A stretch of 64,000 nucleotides of DNA from Anthoceros angustus (lineage: Eukaryota; Streptophyta; Anthocerotopsida; Anthocerotales; Anthocerotaceae): contig VJWM01000221.1 in assembly GCA_010909165.1 (NCBI GenBank), forward strand, positions 237,530-301,529, read 5' to 3'. The notes beneath the pieces were generated by a model, which ran no database searches, was not told the origin of the DNA, and saw only the letters and a program-made list of their open reading frames with translations. How positions within the stretch are numbered: the first letter of the stretch is position 1; each line of letters starts with the position of its first letter. A program made the position numbers and the translations under genes. Of this stretch, positions 12,464 through 22,700 are shown piece after piece.

Positions 12464-13480
12464 ATGTATTTGGTGGAGGACAAAGGAGGGGCCATAGCCC
12501 TCATGTTTGCAGCTCTGCTGATCTCGGGAACATGCCCGGCTGTGATCAACCTGCTGGAAAGAAGAGGCAGGCTTCTGCAACACACTTACCTGGATTACTG
12601 CATCTCAAATTACCTGACGGGCATTGTGATCGCTCTCACCCTTGGACAGCTTGGGCCCGAAACTCCCCGTAGGCCCAACTTTTTCACACAGCTCAAGCAG
12701 GTTTGATGCTCTAGCACGTTTGATCCTCTGTGGGAATTGCCATGGCTGGGGGCGTGGTGCTCTGTCTTGGGAACTTAGCGACACAGTATGGCTGGCCTTT
12801 TGTAGGGCTGTCGCTCGGCCAGCTCACTGGAGCATGCCTCTCGGCAGTCATCAGTAAGACATACAGACTTGATCCTTCTCCTGTTCAAGCACATCGTACT
12901 TCATCTCAGTGCTCCTCGTAAAAGTCTGCAAGTTGCGCCTGCAGGCACCACTTTGAACCCGGAAGACCAACGAGCAGTGAAGGTGCAGGGAGTGAACCCG
13001 TTTCTAGGGCTGGGGATCATCCTCTTCGCGGCCTGTGCTGTGCCTGCTTCTCCCCTGCTTTCAACCTGGCCACCAACGATCAGTGGCACACCTTGAAGGA
13101 TGGGGTACCGCATCTCCAGGTCTACACCGCCTACTTCTGGTTCTCCACAGCCTTCTTCGTCCTAGCCATCGTCCTAAACCTGTGGTTCCTGTACAACCCT
13201 ATGCTGGGCTTGCCCAAGTCCTCCTTCTCAGCCTATCTGAGAGACTGGAAAGGCCGCCCCTGGGCCCTCTTCGCAGGAGTGCTCTCGGCTTTGGCAACGG
13301 CTTCCAGTTCATGGCAGGGCTACGCTGCAGCAGATGCTGTGCAGGTAGGTGACAGTCCCATTATCCTGTTTACCACACCTACGTCAAAATCACACAGGAA
13401 AGCTGTCTTGGCATGTTCATGTGAAGTGTACACCCGCTTGGTGGTGACATTGTTGGTCACAGCGTGGTCCATCAAAGGAA
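12464..13480 (+). pseudogene. Ureide permease pseudogene (tandem copy 1)
   Basis: Exon 1 (12464-12700) is intact and nearly identical to that of copy 2. After it, most of intron 1 and the first bases of exon 2 are missing. Exon 3 is cut after its first codons (12945) and fused directly to the middle of exon 4, losing about 0.37 kb. Small losses also break the frame near 13030, 13285 and 13318. The homology ends about 25 bp short of the position of exon 5, which is absent. No full transporter can be made. Confidence 0.85.
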
Positions 13481-13484
13481 GCCG

Positions 13485-14131
13485 ACAAACTGAAGAGGAC
13501 GAAGAGGGCAAATATCAATACCAGACTAGTACACTGACATCCCAATATGGTATCACAGATATCATTCGGAAGAATGCCGCCAACGCTTGTGCTACGACCG
13601 AGGCTACCGAGGGCAAGGTGGAAGCCAATCACATGAGAGAATCACCAACAAGGATGAAAGAAACGACGAAGATCTGTACCTGTTAGCCACCTCAGGACAT
13701 GCCAAGGACTGAATACCACATGGACTCTGGATTAATAACTCAGGGACGTCAGACACACACAGTACATGGCTTAAGCGCATATTGGTCACCTACCACTCAA
13801 TCAAAGGCAGCCCAGAGAAGGTGTACGATGGCATGCATGATTCACAAGCTCAGGGCTCGATTGCAGCGCGAGAAATTCGTGGGCGTGACTTGCTTTGACT
13901 CTCTGTTTTGGCCGTTTGCTTTTGAAAAGGGACTTCGTTGCTGGCATTGTACTTTGCAACCTACCCACAGGCTGCATTCCAAGGGAAGGCTTGAATTCAA
14001 ATGGAAATGCAATTTGGATTGGGGGGCTGCCAGTGGTTGCTGCTGGCAGTGCTGAGGGTGTTAACGTTCTCAGCTCTGCCGCAGACTTGCCAGCCAGTCT
14101 TGCAATCAAGGGGAAACGTACTTGAATCAAA
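13485..14131. repeat. Second copy of the LTR-like and 5' flanking block
   Basis: The sequence from tccatcaaaggaagc through the gcaaatatcaata, catcccaatatggtatcacag and gaagatctgtacc words repeats 11050-12463 in the same order, with indels. The tandem duplication of the permease therefore included its 5' flank. Confidence 0.6.
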
Positions 14132-15782
14132 ATGTATTTGGTGGAGGACAAAGGAGGGGCCATAGCCCTCATGTTTGCAGCTCTGCTGTTCTTGGGAACA
14201 TGGACGGCTGTGATCAACCTGCTGGAACGAAGAGGCAGGCTTCTGCAACATACTTACCTGGACTACTGCATCTCCAATTACCTGACGGGCATTGTGATTG
14301 CTCTCACCCTTGGACAGCTTGGGCCCGAAACTCCCCGTAGGCCCAACTTTTTCACACAGCTCAAGCAGGTTTGATGCTCTACACTCTTCCCATCAAGTGC
14401 TGCACGAGGACCCCTCCTTGCAGCAGCTGAGAGAAGTGCCTCTGAAGTCTGAGGACCATGTCAGCTCACAAGGTGTACTTCGAGAATTGTAGGACAATGG
14501 ATCCTCTGTGGGAATTGCCATGGCTGGGGGCGTGGTGCTTTGTCTTGGGAACTTAGCGACACAGTATGGCTGGCCTTTTGTAGGGCTGTCGCTCGGCCAG
14601 CTCACTGGAGCATGCCTCTCGGCAGTCATCAGTAAGACATACAGACTTGATCGTTCTCCTGTTCAAGCACTTCGCACTTCATCTCAGTGCTCCTTGTAAA
14701 AGTCTGCAAGTTGCGCCTGCAGGCACCACTTTGAACTACTTTCTGGACGATCGCCTCAACAGAGCTGAGGTGCTGTTTCCTGGCCTTGGATGCTTCGTGG
14801 TTGCAGCGTGGCTTGGGGTCTTCCTGCATGCCTCCAACAGAGCAGACATCGTTGCCAAGACCAAGCTGCAAGCCTTTGATAGCAGGTATGCATATGCATT
14901 GAATGTCACGATCGGTCAATGACATCAGTAGATGCAAGTTTTGAACTGTCCTGACCTGTCCAGTTAACCAACAGCGTCGAAGAAGAGGAGAAGGCCACGA
15001 ATTCTTCCATCCCAGCATCGAAAGCGTTAGACATCGAGTCAGACAACAAGCAAGACCCCAAAGCCCAGGGTTCCGCTGGAACCAGAGAGTACCTGCTGCA
15101 GCTGGAAGACCAACGAGCAGTGAAGGTGCAGGGAGTGAACCAGTTTCTAGGGCTGGGGATCATCCTCTTCGCAGGCCTGTGCTGTGCCTTCTTCTCCCCT
15201 GCTTTCAACCTGGCCACCAACGATCAGTGGCACACCTTGAAGGATGGAGTACCGCATCTCCAGGTCTACACCGCCTACTTCTGGTTCTCCACAGCCTTCT
15301 TCGTCCTAGCCATCGTCCTAAACCTGTGGTTCCTGTACAACCCTATGCTGGGCTTGCCCAAGTCCTCCTTCTCAGCCTATCTGAGAGACTCGAAAGGCCG
15401 CCCCTGGGCCCTCTTCGCAGGAGTGCTCTGCGGCTTTGGCAATGGTTTCCAGTTCATGGCAGGTCAAGCTGCTGGCTACGCTGCAGCAGATGCTGTGCAG
15501 GTAGGTGACAGTCCCATTATCCTGTTTACCACACCTACGTCAAAATCACACAGGAAAGCTGTCCTGGCATGTTCATGTGAACTGTACACCAGCTTGGTGG
15601 TGACATGACTGTTCACACTGTTGCAGGCCTTACCGTTGGTGAGCACCGTCTGGGCAGTCCTTTTCTTCGGTGAGTACCACAGATCTTCGCGTAGGACATA
15701 CCTGCTCCTGGGAGGGATGATTTTCATGTTTGCCGCTGCTGTGGGGGTTCTTATGGCTTCTTCTACACACAGGAAGAATTAG
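14132..15782 (+). CDS. Ureide permease (tandem copy 2, intact)
   Basis: Plant ureide permease of the DMT superfamily, a plasma- or endomembrane proton-coupled carrier for allantoin and related oxo-N-heterocycles. Exons 14132-14368, 14493-14631, 14723-14885, 14975-15500 and 15627-15782 join in phase to 406 residues, typical for UPS proteins. Diagnostic blocks are VEDKGGAIALMFAALL, RRGRLLQHTYLDY, GNLATQYGWPFVGLS, TTLNYFLDDRLNRAEVLFPG and GFGNGFQFMAGQAAGYAAAD. About ten hydrophobic segments are split by a charged loop in exon 4 (about residues 180-220). The truncated sister copy lies directly upstream. Alternative acceptors for exon 4 at 14963 would bring in a stop, so 14974 is chosen. Confidence 0.9.
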
Positions 15783-16866
15783 CCTTTGTCCTATGCTGTA
15801 GTATATAATCTCTCCGAAATGGTCTCGGGCTGCCTGCCTTATACGTGAAAAGATGGGAATGATCCCTCACAACATAACCTGTATCAAGAACATTAGCTAA
15901 GCACTACCATCACAGAAACACATGAAAGCATGCAAGTGCCGAGTTCTACTAAGCACCAACTCCAGGAGTGGGAGTGCTTGCGATAGGCCTCATATCCTGC
16001 CTTCAAAATGTTACCAAGCTGTCACATAAGGTGTTTTCTGATCGCCATTCCAGAGATTCAATGCGCAGAGGTCAGGTTCCTAGCATTCCAGGCTCACCAA
16101 GCTTCCACTGGAAAGCCAGCCAAGCTTCCCTTCCAGAGAACGAAGTGTACGCATCTTATCCGACGCCGGATGAGATCTCATACCGTTCCTTGCGAGCAAA
16201 GATAGCAGCGATCCTGGAAGGAAATCCAATGTTTTGGGGCAAGCCAATTTCACGTGTGCGAGGGCTATGAGCGGGAGGCCCGGGACTCTAACGCTGAGGG
16301 ACTTCAATCAAAGCCTACTAGTCCGAGGCACCGAACGATGAGCGGGAGGTCAGGGACTCGAACGCTGAAGGACTTCAAAGGGCAACTATGTAGATCCTGG
16401 CCACTGGGTATAAAGAGCAAGGGTCTGCAGTTCTGAAGGTGCCGATTATCTTATCATATTGCACTGAACAAAGGTGAACTATAAATTCTCTGTCTCCACA
16501 TTCTCCTTGGGAAGTTTCTGTCTCCTCTTTGATGCACAGGTGGGAAAAGCGAGCTGCTGGAAAACTTCTCAAACTGCCGAAACTAAGCTAGACAAGCTGG
16601 CACCAGAGCTCAATTTGCTCTGAGCTATGGCGGAAGACGACTGGTAAGTGAAATGCTGTGAATCCCTACTCGTCACGGATGGCTTTTGTGCAGGGTTGGA
16701 GGAGTCTGATGTACCTTTCGGCACTTGATCGTTGCACATTAGAGGCACCAGATTGGAAGCTGGATGCAACCCTGAACGGGGTTTGAATTTCTGGGTTGTG
16801 AAGATTTCGCAACAAATTTCTCCCAAGAATTTGATTGGTTTTACAAGTTGTTGAACGTATCTCCGA
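15783..16866. other. Convergent 3' flanks, no gene
   Basis: This lies between the permease (+) and PPR gene 2 (-), which converge. A unit of about 40 bp (atgagcgggaggyc.gggact) occurs twice at roughly 16266-16380. No coding or RNA feature was recognised. Confidence 0.5.
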
Positions 16867-19029
16867 TCAAGTGTCGTGCATAGTGCTTGAGTCAAGGTAT
16901 CCTTGTTGCTCCAATTGGACTAGAAGATGTCTCAGCTTGGAGAAAATATTTTTGCTTTCAGGATGTTCTCGGTCCCCCACCACAAACACATGCGATGTTC
17001 CACTCATGTCCATCCACTGGCTGCGCCCTGGTTCCTTCCGTGCTCCCGACTTCATTCTGGCCGCCTGAATCTTCTTCGCCTCCTTTGGCATGTGAGCAGC
17101 CGTGAAGATGTTCGACATCAAAACATAAACTGCAGCATCACTTTTGTCCACCCTGAGTGCACATTCGAATGCTTGTCGTCCAAGTTCAACATTTTCCCAC
17201 TTTTGACAAGCACCCAGAATGCATTTCCATACTGTGCTGTCAGGCTCAAAAGGCATCATCTTCACCAGACCCATTGCCCGATCGACTTGGCCTGCACGGC
17301 CGAGTAGATCAACCATGCAACTGTAGTGTTGGAGTGTTGGACTGACGCCATAGTCTCTACTCATGGCTGAAAAGTAAATGTGGCCACTGTCGACGAGACC
17401 CACGTGATTGCAAACATTCAGAACAGCAAGAAATGTGACGTCGTTCGGGTGCACACCCTCCTGCTGCATTCTTTCAAATAAGTTGAAGACAACATCGCTC
17501 TCACCCTGCCGGGCATATCCCGAAATCAGTGCATTCCATGTAACGTGATCTTTGCTTGGCATTGCATCGAACACCCGTTGTGCATCCAGCATGCTGGAAC
17601 ATTTGCTGTACATGTCAATCAAGCTATTGCTCATAAAGCAGTCTGGATCTATTCCTGATTGTAGGATCTGGGAATGGACTTCCTTCCCCGTCTCCAGTCC
17701 TGCCATACTACTACAAGCGTTGAGTGCACCGACGTATGTTCGATCGTTTGGTATCACCCCTTCACGTTGCATCCGTCTATACAACTGCAAAGCCTCTTCA
17801 CCCTTGTCCATCCGTGCATATCCAACGATCATGGCAGTCCAAGAAACTACATCACGTTGTACCATTGTCTCAAACACCTGCCTGGCAGTTTCCAAGCTTC
17901 CACATTTTGCATACGCGTCCACCAACATAGTCCCTACAAATACATCTAACTCAAGCTGCTTTCCCCTGACATCTGCGTGGATGCTTGAGACGGTATCCAG
18001 GCAACGTCTTCTCTCAAGCAAACTGTCACCTTCTGCCGTCTCTATCAACTCTGCAATGCTGCTGCAAGCTTTGAGTACACCAACATACGTCCGGTCATCG
18101 GGCACCACACCTTCCTGTCTCATCCTTTTATAGAGTACCAAAGCCTCTTCTCCCTGTTCCATCTGGGAATACCTTAAAATCATGGAATTCCAAGACACCA
18201 CATCCCGATGAGGAATGCCCTCAAACACTTGCCTAGCGTTCTCCAAATCTCCACATCTCGCATACGCATCCACCAGCATTGTGCCTACAAACATATCACT
18301 CTCCAACTTCTTCTGCTTAACATCTGCATGGATGGAGGCCACCGTTTCCAGGCATTGTTCCTTCGTACGGCTGTCAATCGAACTGCAAGCCTTGAGGATG
18401 CACACATACGTTCGGGCATTGGGGACCACCCCTTCCTGTTGCATCCGTGCATACAACCTGAAAGCTTCTTGAGCATTCTCCTTGTGGGCGTACGCTGAGA
18501 TCATGGCAGTCCAGGGCACCACATCACGACGAGGCAGGTTTTCGAACACCCGCCTAGCATTCTCCACGCTCCCACACTTTGCATAGGCATCCACCAGCAT
18601 GGTGCCCACATATGAATCTGCATCCCATCCACATTTCACCGCCTCTGCATGAATCTGCTTCACTCCCTGCAAGTCCTGAATTCTGCTGCAGTCCTTCAAA
18701 AGATGGACAAATGTGCTGGAGGTCAATTCCACTCCCTCTTCTCGCATTGCCTCAAGTATCTTGACAGGATGTCTGTCCTGCTGCTCAGAGCGTTTGAGAC
18801 GTTGGGCCTTCCAGAAATCCACTCCTTCTTGCTCGCGTGCACCATCCATTGGGCTGCCTCTTTCTGCAGTCCCTCTGCCAGCTCTGATGCATAGCGCAGC
18901 GCTCCACGCAGCCTGACAGTGTGGCCCGCATTTTGCAGCAGCAGCCCTCCTGTGGAACAGGAAAACTGCCTCCCTGGCGCTCTTGTGGGTGAAATCTTGG
19001 GACGTGAGATAGAGCTGATCACAAACCAT
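16867..19029 (-). CDS. PLS-class PPR protein, gene 2
   Basis: Intronless PPR gene of about 720 residues from the ATG at 19029. It has successive P, L and S repeats (LVDAYAKCGSLETARQVF, DVVSWTAMIVGYAR) and a C-terminal E region with the PG box KEPGRSQW and GDREHPESK, ending shortly after, so it lacks a DYW domain. It belongs to the same subfamily as genes 1 and 3. All share long inter-repeat inserts with a conserved CLETV/CLDTV motif before IHADV, and NDRTYVGAL. A predicted role is organelle RNA binding, possibly editing with a DYW partner supplied in trans. It faces the opposite way from gene 1, which the proposed inversion of this interval would explain. Confidence 0.88.
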   Translation of the reverse strand: MVCDQLYLTSQDFTHKSAREAVFLFHRRAAAAKCGPHCQAAWSAALCIRAGRGTAERGSPMDGAREQEGVDFWKAQRLKRSEQQDRHPVKILEAMREEGVELTSSTFVHLLKDCSRIQDLQGVKQIHAEAVKCGWDADSYVGTMLVDAYAKCGSVENARRVFENLPRRDVVPWTAMISAYAHKENAQEAFRLYARMQQEGVVPNARTYVCILKACSSIDSRTKEQCLETVASIHADVKQKKLESDMFVGTMLVDAYARCGDLENARQVFEGIPHRDVVSWNSMILRYSQMEQGEEALVLYKRMRQEGVVPDDRTYVGVLKACSSIAELIETAEGDSLLERRRCLDTVSSIHADVRGKQLELDVFVGTMLVDAYAKCGSLETARQVFETMVQRDVVSWTAMIVGYARMDKGEEALQLYRRMQREGVIPNDRTYVGALNACSSMAGLETGKEVHSQILQSGIDPDCFMSNSLIDMYSKCSSMLDAQRVFDAMPSKDHVTWNALISGYARQGESDVVFNLFERMQQEGVHPNDVTFLAVLNVCNHVGLVDSGHIYFSAMSRDYGVSPTLQHYSCMVDLLGRAGQVDRAMGLVKMMPFEPDSTVWKCILGACQKWENVELGRQAFECALRVDKSDAAVYVLMSNIFTAAHMPKEAKKIQAARMKSGARKEPGRSQWMDMSGTSHVFVVGDREHPESKNIFSKLRHLLVQLEQQGYLDSSTMHDT

Positions 19030-19269
19030 CCGACCTGTGAGCTCTTCATCCAGAGAGCAGTGTACAGACACTCGAGCGCCCTCTCAGCTGCAGGGAGCGT
19101 GGTAGGAGACGGACATGTCTACTCTGAGGGTGGGAATTTCATAATGCGATAACATGAGCTTATCACAAGGAACAGCATGGTATCAGCTCAAGCTTCTTCC
19201 TGTTCCTGAGCAATTGCTGTACAAAATGCCACACATATTGAGCTGACAGTGGAGCTTACAAAGCTATGT

Positions 19270-19735
19270 CGATTCACCCAGTTCTGCTTCTGCTTCTCCT
19301 GCCCGAGTCTGGCCCTGCCTCGACATCGGGCCTCTGCTTTGGAATGTGGTGTCTACGACCCCGATCTCCTGACCGGCATCTAAAATAGATACCCAGAAAA
19401 GCTGAGGTCCAGAGTACATACATAGCTTGCGTTCCAGTCAAGGTGGAAGCGTCGAGGAAGGTGAAATACATAGATACCGCAGACCTAACCTGCGAGGAAT
19501 AAAGCAAGTCTTCACGTCTCTTTGCTTTGCTCTGTTTTGTTTTGTGTGACCGATTTGTGACCTTCCAGATCGGGGCCAGTCCGGTTGCAGATGGTGTTGG
19601 ACGAATATAGGGGTCGTCAATTGTGGAGGCTATCAATTGGCAGGGGAAGCGGACAGCCGTCTGTGTCTATTGCAGCCAGATTGTTGAGCTGAGGGGACCG
19701 GATCCGGTGAAGCAGGTCTGTAAAGCTACTTCGAG
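19270..19735 (+). promoter_or_regulatory. FYVE-gene 5' region, formerly shared with the dioxygenase
   Basis: The upstream region of the FYVE gene matches 9083-9530 in reverse complement. At 19274-19330 on the minus strand it retains the start of dioxygenase exon 1 (atgtcgaggcaggg, MSRQG...), without the rest of that gene. It is read as an ancestral bidirectional promoter between a minus-strand dioxygenase and the plus-strand FYVE gene. Confidence 0.6.
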
Positions 19736-22700
19736 ATGTTGGAGAAGATAGGATTGCCAGCCAAGCCAGCTGCAAGGGGTTCCAGTTGGGTGCTGGACGC
19801 TTCCCACTGCCAGGGCTGCTCTGCTGCCTTCACGGTCTTCAATCGGAAAGTACGTTTTGCCTCTTGGTCTTCTCCTTCTCTTCTTGGACGAGGATTGCAA
19901 TTGCTTGGATCCTGTCCTGGGTGCTGGAAGCTGCACGGTGGATGAATGTGTTCCTTCGCCGAAATTAGCATGCTGGATTTCGTGTCTTGCATTGTTTGCG
20001 CTTGTTTAGGCCTAGATGGTTTGGAATTCGTCATGGGTTCCAGAGGGTGACGTCAATGTGGCTTTAGCACCATTGTCGCAGATGTGGAGGGATATTTTGT
20101 GGGAACTGCTCAAACCACAGGTTGATATTGCGTGGGCAAGGAGACCATCCTGTGCGGGCCTGTGAGCAGTGCAGGAAACTTGAGGAAGCTGCTCGAATTG
20201 AATCTCGGCCCTGGTTGAAAAACAAGGTTAATAGAGGTGAGAGCCTCGATTTCAGCAATTTCTTGGCTCTCCATTTGCGTGTGTGCTTCCATTCGGCGTT
20301 CAGATTTACTGAGTTGCTGCTGACTGATGTAGGGGGTTCAAAATCAGCCGGTAGTGCAGACACAGATGCACTCTTGAAACAGTTGCTTGGTGGTAGTTCT
20401 GAGCCGGATGACCTGAGTGTTGAGAAGTTGTTGGAAGAGCATTTTCCATCAAGCTCTGGTCGCTCTGATGGCGTGGATGACAAGCGTAAGCAAGGCCATT
20501 CTCCAGGTGCATCCGTGGAAGGGTATGTGGGCGCTCCAGCTGAGCCTGTGTCTCCTGAGAAACTTCATCAGCAGGCACAAGAGGAGAAGAAGAGATACAC
20601 ACAGCTGAAGAAGGATGGGAAGGGTGAGGAGGCTTTGAAAGCTTTTAAGCGGTCGAAGGAGCTCGACCGCCAGGCAGAAGCGCTGGAACTTGCTTTGAGG
20701 AAAAGTAAGCGAAAGGCACCCCTTGTGCTTCCTCCTGATGATCCCAAGCAGGAAAAGGTGGTGGACGGAGGAGTGTCATCCAAAGATTCTGGCGTGAAGC
20801 CTCCTGGACTGGCAGGCAGGAGAGCCAGCAGCATGACTGCCGTTGGTCAAAGTGATGATCTTCTCAGTGCATTGAAGGAGCTAGGCTGGGATGACTCCGA
20901 TCTTTCAGAGAAAAAAGGTAAACCTGTTGGAAAAGGTGACGTTGACAGTGACCTTGCAGCCATACTTGAAACTGCAGAGGATGCACCTAGAGCTTCAGGT
21001 GAAAAGAAAGTTACAAATAAACCTGGTGATGGAGAAGTTAAAATGCAAATATTGGGACACAAGCGACGAGCTGTGGCTTTGAAGAAAGAAGGGAAGATGG
21101 CTGAAGCAAAAGAAGAACTGAAGAAGGCCAAGATTCTGGAAAGACAACAAGAAGAGGCTGCCCTTATGGGGGAAGACGATGGAAGTGAGGAGGAAGATGA
21201 GTTGACCATACTCATGCGCAGTTTAGAGAAGGAGGCCAACACTGGCAAGTCTAGGAATACAATTCCTACGGATGCAGTTCTGGATTTCAACATGTTGTCC
21301 TCCTTGAATGAGGATGACGATGATACCCATGTGGATGTATCAGATGCTGACTTAAATGATCCAGCTATGGTGGATGCACTGAGAGCCATGGGCTGGGCAG
21401 AGGAGGCTGATGCCATGCAGAGGTCCTCGGCTCCAGACGCTGGTCTACAGCATCTCCACTCTGCCATATCTAGGGAGCAGGAGCTGCAAAAGCAGATTTT
21501 GGCACAAAAGAAACGAGCTTTGGCTTTAAGGCGAGAAGGGAAGGGGGAAGAAGCTCGAGAAGAGCTTAAGCGAGCAAAGTTGCTGGAACAGGAACTGCAG
21601 GAGTTGAAGAATAGCTCTGTTTCTGCTGCACGTGAGCCACAACCTGCTACCCGGCCTGTTGCCCTTTCCAAGGACTCTGCTCGTGGTGGGCGAACTATTA
21701 CTCCGGCAGTTCCCGGCTTAGATACCATACTAAGCAGTGATGATGCGGATGTTGATGTGACAGAAGATGACATGCAGGATCCAGATCTCATCAGTGCCCT
21801 TCGTGCTATGGGCTTTGCTGATGAGCTTCCCTCAACGAAACCTCTGATGGCTGCTGCTCGTCCTAGTCGCCAGGACACAGCCGCATTGCAGCAAGAAATA
21901 CTTGCGATAAAGAGATCTGCCTTAGCACTCAAACGTGAAGGCAAGGTTCTAGAAGCCAAAGAGCAACTCTTGCGCTCAAGAGCTTTGGAGGAAACACTTG
22001 CTGAACAGCAGAGTAAACTCAAAGCAGTAGAGGAATTGCCAAGTATCAAAGGTCGCTATGAGGTACCCACAACCAGTGGAAAGGTGTCCATAAGAAGACA
22101 GCCAATTGAGCAAATGACCCTCGATCTCTCAAGTGGAGGTGAGGAGCCAGAAGGAGAGGAAGTGGAAGCTGATGTAGAAGAGTCCGATTACATGGATCCA
22201 GATATTGTAGCAGCTCTGCACCACATGGGCTGGGAGGAGGATACGTCTCAGCCCCAGGAACTCAGCAAGGAGACCCAGACTCTTCCCACTCAGGCTCTTG
22301 ATGAACCTGTGACAAGCTTAGATACTCATCAGCATCCTCCTACTAAAAAGACCGGATCTGAGCTCCAAAAAGAGTTGTTGGGCCTTAAAAGGCGTGCTCT
22401 GGCGTTAAAGCGGGAAGGTAGATTGGAAGAGGCAAATGAAGAGCTTAGGCAGGCGAGGGTACTCGAGAAGCAGTTTGAGGAAATGCAAGTTGTGGAATCC
22501 TCAGGGAAGGGCAAGCGTCCACCTCAACAATTCTCACAACAACCCGCTTTGCAACCCTCAATGTTTGATGACCGGAATCAGGATAATGTTCAAGTCACAG
22601 ATGAGGATATGCTGGACCCGCAACTCATGGCAGCCCTTCAAAATATGGGCTGGAAGGAAGAGACACGTGCACCAGGGGAACCCAGTCATGACACTGGAAG

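Noticed and set aside
20847-22049. 400-codon open frame on the minus strand
   Set aside because: It is antisense to the FYVE gene; its Ser/Ala-rich composition follows from the Lys/Glu-rich coding strand and no domain is visible.
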